This document shows positions 23,686 through 35,900 of a stretch of DNA of 64,000 nt, one piece after another. The DNA lies in assembly GCA_025403435.1 (NCBI GenBank), contig CM046348.1:27835899-27899898 (forward strand). The letters run 5' to 3'. How positions within the stretch are numbered: the stretch's first letter is position 1; each line of letters starts with the position of its first letter. The notes under the pieces are model-generated. The model was given only the letters and a program-made list of their open reading frames with translations, did no database searches and was not told where the DNA came from. A program made the translations under genes and the position numbers. Origin of the DNA: Artocarpus heterophyllus (lineage: Eukaryota > Streptophyta > Magnoliopsida > Rosales > Moraceae).

Positions 23686-26040
23686 TGTCACGACTCGAAA
23701 ATGAGAGCCGCAATCAATGAAAAATTAACGTACAATAACCTCGTATTTAAAATACCCAAATCCAAAATACCTGAGGAGTCTCTTCGGCAAAGATTAATAA
23801 AAATAAAATATTCGTCTCGTTAGGGTTTAAATATCCATAAAAATCATAAAACAATCAGTGTACAACATTTTCTCAAGAACATTACAACAACAAAAGTTGA
23901 CTTGGGGACAAGTTATAGGGTACAGTTACAACAGATATGAAATGACAAAAAACTACGTAAGCATAAACCTTTGATCTGAGCAACACCACTTGCTAATCAT
24001 CCTTTAAGATCAACTAAACCTTAGAATGTTAAACTCACCATTCAGTCACTTAGCACGGATGGGGAAAATTTTAGAACTATAAAACCATAAGTAAGCGAAA
24101 GACTCAGTAGGATATTTCTTTTAAAAGTACTGCAATTTTAAAAACTCAAAAACCACTTAAACATAGAGGTTAACAAATGATTGCAAATCACCATATGATA
24201 CGAAATTGCAAACACGCGGATATGCCAGCAATGCAGTTTGTCTTTACTATAACTTATAGTAACGTGTAATATTCTTAGACCATCACCAGCAAATATTGTG
24301 GCGATTTCCCCGATTGGAAAGGTGCACTCTTCACACTGTGTATGTAATTTGGCCTATCCAGGTATAAGCTTTCAAAAATCTTTTCAAAGATGTCAAACAA
24401 CAAAATCCTCTCTAAACAGAATATATATATATTTTTTTTGCATTTTCCAATAAACCCAGAGAGGATTAATTTTTTGTGAAAAACTTTTCAAAATCACTAC
24501 GTTTCACAAAACATCAATCCCAAAACCTTGATTTAGCAAATCATTTCTAAAATTCTTTTACTTAAAAACAACTTTGGCCAAACCACTTTATAAACAAATA
24601 CCGGTTAGCAAAGAAAAGGGATAGATGTCCTACCTTGTCGTACTAGTATCTATTGTCTCTGTCGCACATAAACGACTATTGTACCGTTTGCTTCTTGATT
24701 TAATGACGACCGTACTGATTGACATAATATTATTTGGTATAGAAAAATAACACCTATTACTGCCCCTGAAACGTCCTAAGGCCCTAAAATTTTACTCTTT
24801 CATTTTGGTCCCTTAAGTTATCTTATTTTTGCAGTCTAGTCGCTCAAATTATTGAAAAATAACTTCATGATCATCTTTGGCCCGTTGTCTATGAAATTTA
24901 GACCCAATGATCCTAATATGACACAATAACTTTCAACAAAACAGATTTTAAAGATTCAACTCCTAACTATTTTATGTTCAAATCAAGTGTATCAAAAACC
25001 AAACTTTCAGTATATATATGATAATTTCATGTCATTGTCAGATCATTCTGTGCCATACACAAATAGTCAACCGAAAACACATTTCTTTGAATCATATTTC
25101 ACACCTATTGCTGGATCTAAATTTCGGTTTGGAGTTTTACATTTCTCTCCTTTTCTTAGGCAACTCCTCTTCAGATTTTGTGCCCTAGACCTGTTTGAAC
25201 CTTTTTAAACATCCTGAAGTTAATTTCTTGCTAAGCTAAGACAAGAATACAAAACACAAATACTAAAGTTTCTAAGCTTTACCTCTTGAGCTCTAAGCGG
25301 AGGTGTTGCATGCTCTAGTTCTTTTGAAGGCACGATTCTTGTTTTGTGATGAAGGAAATCACAAGGAGAGGAAGAGTAGTAGCTGGAGGTTTTCTTTAGA
25401 GAGTGAAAGAGAGTTTTTCTTGAGTTTGAGTGAGAGAAAGAGAAGAAAATGCGAAGAGTGGTTTCTTGGTATAGCATCTTAATCTTTTTCATAGAAGGGC
25501 CATGGGGATTGTTTTCAACCAATTCTCTGAGTTTCTTAACCCTCTCGGACTTGGTTCTTTGTGGGAAAAAGAAGAAAAACATTCCTTAAAGGATTTGGGA
25601 AAGAATAAGCTCATTGGTGAATATTCTTTAGTTCTTTCGTATCATGCAAGAGTTGTACTATAAAAGGGACATGTTTATCTCATATTAACCATGCACATCC
25701 TTGTTTTATTTTCATGCAAAAGATGCCTTCTACTTGGGTCTCTCCGTTCAAACCAAGTCAACAAATTTTCTCTCCCATCTGGAGCATTGGATCCTAGCCC
25801 TTGATCAACCTTCCATGTGATATCCACCATTGATGGAACGTAGCTTTAATCCTCACCACTGATCAAACCTAGCTTTAATCGTTACCACTGATCAAATCTA
25901 GTCCATTTCTTGACCCTTGATATCTAAATTTTATTGACTCTAATGAATCATGAATTTAATTATCTCTCTACTAATTTCTATTACTAAATTGACTTAATTA
26001 AGTCAATTTACATCAAATTCTCATTTGACACATCCTGGGC
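23686..26040 (-). mobile_element. Decayed gypsy LTR, minus orientation (probable)
   Basis: It begins TGTCACGACTCG, similar to TGTCACGCCTCG of the solo LTR at 27927. The order matches that LTR: AAGCGAAAGACTCAGTAGGA at 24097, AGGGATAGATGTCCTACC at 24616, then a purine-rich transcript-leader region at 25340-25450. It lacks the GGCAGGCC arrays. The right end is uncertain, near GACACATCC at 26030, and no target duplication was confirmed. No protein frame is credible. Confidence 0.5.
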
Positions 26041-27926
26041 TTTTTAGTTTGCCAATTAAAACAGAAATGTCATCCATTGCATGGTATATACTAATCCTTT
26101 TGGGGATTTTGTCACACTATTAGCTCACCTTGAGAAAATCCCCCGAATCGGATTTTGGATTGGATCATAGTTGAGTCCATAGTGATCTTTATTTCATGAG
26201 TTTGATTATTTATTTATCAAAGGATATATCATTATATCCACTTATATATACTTCAAGATCACTTCATACAAAAATTGACCATAATTAAGCATATGGCATC
26301 AAGCGAAAATTCATCATATAATCTCTGCACCGAGGTAATTTCATACATAGTTACATCTCAAACAGTTAAAGAGATGATATTATTAATTCGAAGCTTTAAA
26401 ATTCCTAAAGTGTCATGCATACATAAGACTTAGAAAATTTTAATTTAATTGTCAATTCAATCATACTTAGAATTTTCTTGGGTTTTACTATATATCCTCC
26501 ATAGAAAAATTGTTACAAAAAATTTTAAAAACTCCGAATACTTGTCCCTCATCTTGTCCTCCTGTTCCAAGTGACTATCGTGGTGATTCCACCATAACAC
26601 CTTAATAACTGGTACTTTCTTTTTTCTCAATGCCTTTTTTTCCCTGGCTAAAACTTGCATGGGTTTAAGAAGATTTCTAAATTAAATGCTCATTAATCAT
26701 GAGAATATTTTTTAGTCAACTATTCACTTCGTTACAACCGTTAGATTTATATCAAACGGCTAACATAACAGCAACCACTGAAGACATGACCATTGAAACC
26801 ACAACTGTATGTGTGAATGGCTGTGTTCATGTATGTATGTATAAAATCTTTCAACATGGCTGTTGACAAATTTTCCAATCCAACTTTTGCGCTATATAAT
26901 TAAGGCGAGTATTTTTTTCCAAGTAAATTTATTATTGTTTTTAGTATAGCATCCCTTCGCTGATCTTTGGATTAAAATTGGAGTACTTAATTTGACGGAT
27001 TTAAAATTTCCATTGTCTATTGGTTTTAGTCCTAGAGAATAATAATGTATGAGTATCAAAATCCTTTTACTAGTTCCCTCACTCTTTTCGTTCCTTCTAC
27101 TTTACTAGCAAACAAGCTTTGAGGTGTCATAAATGGTCGACATTTTTTTTTCCTTGCGGATGAAATTATTTAGTAGACCAGCTTACCATTTGTTACACTC
27201 AAGCAATATATCGTTAATATTTGAATAATTTTGCTTTTGTTAAGTCCATCTAGTTTTCTTTTAATTTCTCTCTTGATGAGTTTCTCCTTGACGATTTAGA
27301 GGTTATATTTGCCATTGTTATACCTCAACTTTTACATGTCAACCATCAACGTCATCAAAATAGAATTTTAATAAAATACTATGATTTAATTTTATAGAGG
27401 CTTCGCTCCTTTATAAGTGGTGTGAATTATGACCCATGGGGTTGAAAAGAATTTTTCATAAAGAAAAACCTTTTTTTTTTTTCAATTCCGTTGGGTCACA
27501 GAACACCAAAATGGAACATTAATAGAATCTTTATATTTACTGTATGAGACTCCACCATTTTATGAGTGGCTAGGCTATAGCCCTGAAAGTGAAAAGAATT
27601 TTTCCTAAAGAAAAATGTTGTTTTAATCCCCTGTGGTTACAACCACTCTCTCACAATGGGGGATTCTACCTGCAGGACCCAGGGTCGTACTTGCAAGAGG
27701 GCGCACCCTTTGAGAGGGTGGAGATTTGATACCACGGGGACAGATAAGATTATTGAGTCAGTCAAATGACTTTGGAATAAAGACTATCAATTGATAAATT
27801 GATTGTTAAAATGACAATAATTATCGCGACGTCTTGAAGAATCCATTCCTACCAGAAGGCATATTTGGAGCTTGAACCACAGTTTCTTGTATGCTGAGCA
27901 TATAGATGAGTAATTTGATTTGGTTT
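26041..27926. other. Intergenic region with no recognised gene
   Basis: No protein homolog was recognised on either strand. A direct repeat of about 75 bp is listed separately. A GC-richer patch at 27640-27740 includes CAGGACCCAGGGTCGTAC and an inverted CCCTTTGAGAGGG, of unknown origin. Confidence 0.4.
27400..27625. repeat. Diverged direct repeat of about 75 bp
   Basis: The stretch ending GAAAAGAATTTTTCATAAAG, at about 27445-27465, recurs as GAAAAGAATTTTTCCTAAAG at about 27590-27610. Both are preceded by a TTTATRAGTGG word. The spacing is about 145 bases. Confidence 0.65.
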
Positions 27927-30091
27927 TGTCACGCCTCGGAGTACGGGAGGTGACGTGGCGGAATATTTAGATTAATTAAAAGAGAATTTAATTAAAAATC
28001 GAGAGTTTGTGAATCAAATTAAATAAAAATTAAGAAGATTTTCCACCACATTTGATAAACGAATTTATAAATATTTAGCAAATAATAATAATTGAATAAA
28101 AATCGCGAATATGGGTTCCACAACCCACAACTTGTGCACACACATGGAGCTGACAATATCATAAATACAATTACAGTCCAAGTACAAATAAAGTTAAATC
28201 TTACATGCCTTGATTAATAATACAGAATATAAATAAATTCTCCTATTGCTCCTGAGTTCGGTCCGAAGAATCTTCTCCAAACCTAAATGGGAAACCACCT
28301 AGAAGGGGGGAAATTTAAAACAATAAAACGTGAGCGAAAGGCTCAGTAGGACTATGTTTTATAAAATAGTTTAACGCAAAGGAACACAACATTATTAGAA
28401 GTTATTCAAAGGAAACTTAAATAAATAAATAGATAAACAATTTGAGTAGAACCGTCCTGACACAGAACAGTCTACTCGTCAAATCAAAACACCCATTTAC
28501 TTTTACCTAGGCAAACCATGATATCACCACCGTAGTGGCCCAACTGGGTTTCGGGACCTGTCCCCAAGGTCGATCGCTACACGACCCGATCTCTGATATG
28601 GCATCATGCCCATGTGTTTATTATCATTATCATTCAAAACCCAATTACCGAGTGTTGTCAATTACATTTATTATGAAGTTCATTTCAGATCACGGTATAT
28701 TAAAATATAACCGATAAAACCATTTTCAAACAACCGTTGAAAACATTTTGATAGAAATCCCTTTTAAAGCCAAATCATTTCAAAACCAGGCTACCAAAGA
28801 AATAGGATAGAAGTCCTACCTCAATACTCGTGCCGGTACCCCACACCGTAATCCCGGTCCGCTATACGTTAGCTCCACGGAACCACGAACGATCCTAGAT
28901 ACAAACTAAGTCAATCAATATCTAGTTCGAGACATTCTATGTTACTAAATCATTTCATGATGTCCTAGTGTGCCATTTGTATCATTAAAATCATCCTATA
29001 AGGTTGGGATTTAAATCAGGGTTCAAAACAGTGAAAACGGGTAAAAATCACAAAATTTTCCATGCCTCGGTCGGCCTGCCGGACGCCCTGCTTCGGCCTG
29101 CCGAACTGCACAGTTCGGCCTGCCGGAAACAAGGTTCGGCCTGCCGAACATTTCCCCAGATTCGGCCTGCCGGTCGGAAGAACACCGGCCTGCCGATCAT
29201 CACTCCGGCCTGCCGAACATGAACTTCGGCCTGCCTAACTGGGAAAACCCAGAAATCCCAGCCACGGGTTTCTCGATTCCCAAAATCCAAATCTTGTTTC
29301 TGACCTGTTTTTCTCAAATCCCAGGCATGAAAAACAACTATAGTTGATAGAAAAACATTCTAGAACATGTTTGGAATCATTTAAACAACATTTAAACTCG
29401 AAATCCTCAAAAATCCGAAAATGAGAAAAAGAGGAGAAAAATGAAAAATCTTGAATTCAATCCGTTTTTCTTCAATCTAAGCTTAGATTCTAGTTGTTCT
29501 AAGCTCATTTAACACAAATCCACGGTTTTCTAAGCTAAAACAAACTTAGATTTCAAAAACACACAAAATTGAAAATTTTGTAAAAAGTTTAGAAATTTCG
29601 AATCTAACCTTGAATCGAAGCTTCAATCCGCGTTCTCGGTTGCCGAATCACGTCCCCGAGCTTCCTCCTTGCTGTTCCGAAGCTTGGATTCGAATGTGGT
29701 TTCAAAAATTTTTTGAAAGAGATTGAGAGAGAGTGAGCTGCCGAGAGAGAGAGAGAAGAGAGAGAGAGGTGTTGCGGGAGAGTGAGGAGAGAGAGAGGAA
29801 GGAAGGAAATAAATAGAGAAAATCGGTGGGCGGTTTTACTGTGCGAAAACCATGTGCCGCCCACGGTTTTGCAAAACGGAGTATTTTTAACATTTTACAA
29901 ATTGTTGTGTTTTAAAACTCAAAGCATTATTTTAAAACAATAAGAAATCCTTCGAATTTATTAATTTAACAAAACAACCAAAAATTTAAAAATCCAACCA
30001 AATAGTCTAATAAATGTTAAAACTTTAATTATGGCACACTAATTCATCATTTATATTACACTTAACATTAAATAAATTTCGGGACGTTACA
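27927..30091 (-). mobile_element. Solo LTR of the Gypsy-C family
   Basis: It is flanked by the exact duplication GGTTT (27922-27926 and 30092-30096). In minus orientation it runs from TGTAACGTCCCGAAATTTAT to GGCGTGACA, closely matching the Gypsy-C LTRs at 42999 and 51890 in ends, length (2,165 bp) and block order. It has a CT-rich leader block (plus-strand GAGAGA at 29710-29800) and the block GAGCGAAAGGCTCAGTAGGA at 28332. It has no coding region and formed by LTR-LTR recombination. Confidence 0.92.
29073..29235 (-). repeat. GGCCTGCC motif array, 8 units at about 22-bp spacing
   Basis: Units of GGCCTGCC begin at 29073, 29095, 29117, 29138, 29164, 29187, 29207 and 29228, with spacings 22, 22, 21, 26, 23, 20 and 21. 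Most units extend to TTCGGCCTGCCGAA. The bases between units differ, so the regular part is motif and spacing, not a copied monomer. This is the best preserved array in the window. Confidence 0.95.
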
Positions 30092-30600
30092 GGTTTCTTT
30101 GTTGTCCGACTTTATTTCTATGTTAATTCTCAATTACAAATTGAAAATTATCTTAATTGTGAGCAACTACTGGAATATATATAACAAACCACTATAATTG
30201 ATATGTCTTCTATTCCAAGCAATATAGAGGAGCCCCAGCAAAAGGGCAAGCAGAAAACAAGATGTAATGACTGCGCGATGTCACAAAAAATGCAGAACGA
30301 CAGAAATAAAGAAAGCAAATATTCATAAATTGTTTGATGTCATCCTAGAACTTTTTTACTTATTTATATTTCTTTCACTTAGTAATTTAACACGGTTGGT
30401 GCCAACTAATTAATTGGGTGTCCTATTAAGTTCCTCATGAAAGTTTTTTTTTCCCGACATTTGATTATAAAAAGAAAAGTGTTACAAGTGGCTGGACATA
30501 GATTTTGTTCAAGTATTGCATTTCCATGCATGTTGGATTTTGGGCTGTTTTACGTTTTATAATTTTACTTCATTAAGAATGATGAATGATGGTTAGTTAT
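30092..30600. other. Intergenic DNA between solo LTR and nested complex
   Basis: There is a 42-codon frame from ATG 30203 (MSSIPSNIEEPQQKGKQ), with a TATATATA word just upstream at about 30177, but no family is recognised. No other feature is supported. Confidence 0.35.
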
Positions 30601-31120
30601 TGTTGGAATTTTGTTTATAAAATGGAAATGTCGAAGTGCACGTGGGCCTTGTGTAGTATTGCGATGATAATTTAAGTTATTGGTTATATTGAGTAGTTGA
30701 TATATTCTTTGTGAGAATCGGATGAGATGTAATTCTTTGAAGTGTAGACTTATTGGGAAGACAAAAGGTAGTGGAAGTAGGTGATAATGTTATTTGGATG
30801 TTGTGCGAGATGTTAGTGGGTTGATAATGGAGACAGTTGTATCTTGGTGAACAACGATTGTAGGGATGAGACACATTATTAGAAGTGTACTAAGCTAAGT
30901 TTTATATATTGTTTATTGATTGTAAAGGTGGAAGGATAAGAGTGGAAACTGGACAAGGTTGTTTATTAACCTTGTTTTCGGCTATATGTTTTTGGCTTAC
31001 AATGGATTTGTTAATAGCTTTGTTTGCTACCGCTTTGAACCAACTCGTTATTCCTTTATATAGGCATAATATGCCGGAGAATAAGTATAGTACCGACTCA
31101 ATTATGTGGCTCTTATAACA
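30601..31120 (-). mobile_element. Copia-B 3' LTR (520 bp)
   Basis: In minus orientation it starts TGTTATAAGAGCC and ends AATTCCAACA. Its left 370 bases match 54042-54416, the other LTR of the same element, throughout. The left flank GTTAT (30596-30600) should be the target duplication; its partner lies beyond the window. The nested complex to the right is inserted into this element. Confidence 0.8.
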
Positions 31121-31238
31121 TGATCTAGAGCCTTCTTCTTTTTCACTTTTGCATTTTTGTGGCTGATTTCAATTGTCTAGAGCTCACTTATTTTATTACG
31201 ATTTTGTAGAGTATTCCAGAGAAATGTGCAGCACGTCC
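31121..31238 (-). mobile_element. Copia-B internal fragment, left of Copia-A
   Basis: This short internal piece of Copia-B lies between its 3' LTR and the Copia-A insertion. It includes CTTCTTCTTTTT just inside the LTR, the complement of a polypurine tract. Reverse transcriptase and RNase H should lie here but are missing. Confidence 0.6.
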
Positions 31239-31693
31239 TGTTGGAATTAATCCAATATATGGACTAATACATTAAATAAATGTGTATTAAAAGCTATTAA
31301 ATAAGGATGTTCAATTAAAAGTGATCAATTTGGGTTTTGGTGTTTAATGCATTATTAAGTGTGGGCCTCCTATGTGTAAAGACTAAAGTATAGTTACTGA
31401 TTTTATAATAGGCTAAATTGACAATTGAGGATAACTGTTAGGGTTTAGCAGTTATATAAAGGGGTTGTGGTCCCTAAGTCAATAATACGTTATTTTTCTA
31501 TCACCTATCTGCAGAGACATTACAGAGGCATACTTTGAAGGAGGACTTATGTACCAGACTTGGAAGATCTTCAACCTACAGACTTAGAAATTACAATTCT
31601 ATCTATGGATCAGGTTATCTTCTGCATCTTATTAATTATCTTGGTAATGATCAAGGATGATGATGGTTTTCATCACAATGTTTTATTCTAACA
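31239..31693 (+). mobile_element. Copia-A 5' LTR (455 bp)
   Basis: It runs from TGTTGGAATTAATCC to TTCTAACA. It is matched by 37480-37701 plus 40943-41187, which form the 3' LTR. CAGTTATATAAAGG at about 31450 is a plausible TATA box. The flank CGTCC (31234-31238) nearly matches CTTCC after the 3' LTR (41188-41192), a target duplication with one change. Confidence 0.88.
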
Positions 31694-31695
31694 AG

Positions 31696-31708
31696 TGGTA
31701 TCAAAACC
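31696..31708 (+). other. Copia-A primer-binding site (initiator Met tRNA)
   Basis: TGGTATCAAAACC lies two bases after the 5' LTR and resembles the TGGTATCAGAGCC complement of the initiator Met tRNA 3' end used by most plant LTR elements. Confidence 0.8.
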
Positions 31709-32373
31709 TCTTCATGTTAAATCATTAGGAATCAATAATTTTCTAAATGTGATTCTCAAAAAAATTCTTAAATTTAAGAATCTATGGTTTTTTTTATTTT
31801 TTATTTTTATTGTTGAATTTGAGAACAATGATTCAAAATTTTGGTTGAATTATTCGGTATATAGGAATATATATATTTATATTTATGTGCATAAAGATAA
31901 TCAAAGGAATGTACATATATATATATACACATTCGATTTCGTTTGAAATCATTTTTTCTTGAATCAGTTTATTATACATGACTATATATATATGTATGAA
32001 TATATGTATGTATATAAATGCATATTTTTTTTCGTTGATTCAGTTATCTATATATATAAATATAAGTTTGGTATAACATTCAAAATGGAATCGTATAATG
32101 TTCATTAATTGGTTGATTAATTGGTCGGCAGCCATGTAAATGAAAAAAAAAATCGCAAGCAAATGTACGGCTTGCTGCTAGGGAATGTTATTGTCCCAGG
32201 GTTGAGAGAATTTTTTAGATTTCTAGGCTTTGACCTTGAACTTAAAAAGAAACAAGAAAAAAGGCATTTGATACATGGGCCAAAGTTTGGCCCGTGACTG
32301 GAACGGAACCAGTGGTTAACCCTTGGGTGACCAGGTATTTAAAGTAAAAAATAAAAAATAGAAAAATAAAGTA

Positions 32374-32501
32374 GGGCTGGGTTAGGATCTGGATTAGGTC
32401 CACCCGACTCGGTCTAACCCCGACTAAAAAATAAAGCGGGGCTGGGTTAGGATCTGGATTGGGTCCACCGGACCCGGTCTAGCCCTGACCCGGTCAAGGT
32501 T
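32374..32501. repeat. 64-bp tandem duplication in Copia-A leader
   Basis: GGGCTGGGTTAGGATCTGG at 32374 recurs at 32438, with the following CCACC, ACTCGGTCTA/ACCCGGTCTA blocks also repeated. It lies in the untranslated leader before gag. Confidence 0.85.
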
Positions 32502-32989
32502 GACTTTGATCAATTTTTTATTTTTTATTTTAATTTTGGTCATTTTTGGTATAATTTTAAATTCAAATATTGATATTTTATATATATTTTGAGGTGAATT
32601 AATTAAAGTAACATGTTACTAAAGTGGCCTCTCTTGTGGAAATTAATTTGTTTTGGAATATAAACGGTTGTGTTCATGCAACTTATATGAATGTTGACCG
32701 GCCCAAAGGAAAGCAATATTTAACAGAATTGCATTGACACCTATGGTGATAAACGCGTGATGATTATCCGGTTTTACATGTGAACAATAAATCGGCTCAA
32801 AATAAGATTTATTATTTGACATGTTCTTAGTGTTAGTATTTGATTGCTACACCAAGATATCACTTACAAGTTAATATTTCTATTCAAAGAATAAATATTA
32901 ATGGAATGCCCGATATCTTGAGTTGGGGTACCTTTATTTAGATTTATTATTGTTATTTTAGATTCTTATGTGAGCTTTTTTTGGGGTTG

Positions 32990-35900
32990 TTTGTTTTGTT
33001 CTCTATTTTAGCTACTATTTTTGCCTCAAACATTACTACGAACATCAACTCAATTCCTATGCCAAATGGTTCTAACTTCAAATCATGGAAAGAGAACCTC
33101 GTTATAGTTCTCGGAGTCATGGATCTCAACCTTGCGTTAAGGGTTCCCTCTCCTGCACCTCTTACAGATAAGAGTTCGTCTGATGAAAAGAGGGACATGA
33201 AAAGATGGGAAAAGTCAAATCGCATGTGTATGATGATCATGAAGAAGGCCATTCAAGAAGCATTCAAGGGCACTACATTCGAAACAATAAAGACAGCCAA
33301 AGAGTTCCTTAAGGACATTGAGAAAAGATTTGCCAAAGATGAAAAGGCTGAAACAAGCACACTTTTGGCAAGCCTTATCTTAATGAGATACAGAGGTAAA
33401 GGGAACATCAGGGAGTACATTGTGGAGATGTCTCATCTTGCTTCAAAACTGAGAGCACTTAAGCTTGACCTTTCTGAGGACTTGTTAGTATATTTAGTTC
33501 TTATATCTCTTCCCGCACAATTTAGTTAGTATAAGGTGAGCTACAACTGCCAAAAAGAGACTTAGTCTCTTAACGAGCTCATCTCACATTGTGTGCAAGA
33601 AGAGGAAAGGTTGAAGCAAGAAAAGATAGAAGGTTCTCACTTAGCTAATACTTCCAAGGAGAAAGGGAAGAAAAGAAAAAAGGATAAGGAAGCTACAGTT
33701 ACAGCACCTCAAAAGAAACAATTAAAGAGACCAAATGATCTGGAAGGTATGGGTTGTTTCTTCTGTGGAGTTAGAGGATATAAGAAGAAGCATTGCATTA
33801 ATTATCATGCTTGGCGTGCCAGGAAAGGTATGCTTTTTAATTTGGTTTGTTCTGAGGTTAATTTAACTTTTGTACTTAAACACACTTGGTGGATAGATTA
33901 TGGTGCAAGCACTCACATCAGTGTGTCTATGCAGGGTTGTCTAAGATGCCAAAAGCCATATCATGGTTAAAGATACATCTACGTTGGTGATGGCAAGAAG
34001 GTTGTAGTTGAAGCAATAGGAAAATTTAGATTATTGTTAAAGACTAGATTTTATTTGGATCTTGATGAGACATTTATTGTACTATCTTTTAGATGGAATT
34101 TGATTTCTATTTCTGCCTTGAATAAATCTTGTTATTCTTGTCCATTTGAAAATGGAAAATTTAGTTTGTTTCATGATTCAAAATTGGTTGGTTTCTGTTC
34201 TTGGTCAAGTTACGATAATCTTTATTTGATTGATAGAAATGCTTCATTTAATGAATATCTGCAATTAAGTACATGGGGTATAAAGAGAAAATTAACCAAT
34301 GAGAATTCAACTGCATTATGGCTCAAGAGATTGGGTCATATCTCTAGAAGGAGAATAGAGAAACTTGGGTTAGATGAAATTCTGACCCTTTAGACTTATA
34401 GATTTTGATATTTGTGTTAACTATATTAAGGGGAAACAACTCAATAAAAGGAGATTTAAAGCCAACAGGACTTTGGACGTCTTAGAACTTATACATATAG
34501 ATATTTGTGTGCCATTTCCTATGGTTTCTTAGAATGGTCAACAATATTTTATAACGTTCATAGATGATTTTTCTAAATATGGCTACATATATCTCATTCA
34601 TAAAAAGTCATAGTCATAGGATACGTTCAAAAATTATAAGGCTGAAGTTGAGAACTGACTCAGCAAAAGGATTAAAAGCATCAGATCTAACCGTGGTGGT
34701 AAATACTATGGCAGATATGATAGTTCAGGTGAACAACGTCCAGGACTATTTGCTAAATTCCTAGAGAAATAGGGTATCGTCCCATAGTATACAATGCTAG
34801 GTTCACCCACTATGAATGGTGTTGATCAAGGACGAAACAGGATGCTCAAGGACATGGTGAAGAGTATGATTTCTCATTCTACCTTAGTAGAACCACTCTG
34901 GGGAGAAGTGCTTAAGACTGCAACATATATCCTTAATAGGGTTCCAACTAAAGCAACTGCCAAAACCCCTTATGAAATTTGAATAGGCAAGAAGCCTAGT
35001 TTAAAGTATTTGTATGTTTGGGATGTCCAGCTGAGGCAAGGCCTTATAGGCCTAATGAAAAGAAACTAGACTCAAGGGTGGTAAGTTGTTATTTTATTGG
35101 ATCTCTGAAAGATCTAGAGGGTACAAGTTTTATGATCCCACGACTAAGTCGAGTTTTGAGATGACAAACGCCCGGTTCTTTGAGGATGTCGAGTTTGCCA
35201 GGGGAGATAAGGTTAGGGACTTTGTCTTGGAAGAGGAATATGTTGGTATTCCCATAGTTGTTACTGACATTGATCAGGTTCTTATTTCTGACATTATTCA
35301 AGAAGTAGATCCAAATCAAGACAATGTTGGAGAACCTTCCATTCTAGAAATTGTTTCAGAAGAACAAATTCTACCACCCTATGAACCTATGCCATTAAGG
35401 AGATCCATTAGAAAAAGGAGAAGTGCGGTGCTAGATGATTACATTGTATTTCTCCAAGAATATGATTATGATATTGGTGTGGTGAAAAATGATGTAATCA
35501 ACTTTTGCCAAGCCATGGAAAGTTCTAGATCTCAAGAGTGGATTGATGCCATGAATGAGGAGTTGAAGTCTATAAAGGACAATGAAATTTAGATCTTATC
35601 CCATTGCTTGAAGGAGTGAAACCCATTGGTTGAAAATGGATATTTAAGACCAAAAGGGATTCAAAAGGCAACGTGGAGAGATACAAGGCTTGTCTTGTTG
35701 CTAAATTCTTTACATAGAAAGAAGGCATCGACTATAAAGAGACTTTCTCTTCGGTTTCTTTGAAAGACTCTTTCAGGATTATAATGGCATTAGTGGCACT
35801 TTTGGTCTTGAGCTTCATCAAATGGATGTTAAGACTATATTTCTCAATGGCGACATTGATGAAACAATCTATATGGTGCAACCAAAAAACTTTGTGTGGG

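Noticed and set aside
29073..29235. CRISPR-like array
   Set aside because: Repeats are only 8-14 bases with 8-14 base gaps, sit inside plant LTRs, and have no cas genes.
29604..29893. Minus-strand frames rich in Ser and Leu
   Set aside because: They translate the CT-rich leader of a solo LTR. The same block recurs in all Gypsy-C family LTRs without a kept frame.
30203..30331. A 42-codon frame with a TATA-like word upstream
   Set aside because: Its composition is Lys/Gln/Asn-rich with a CNDC pair, but no family is recognised and it is short. It is noted only in the intergenic entry.
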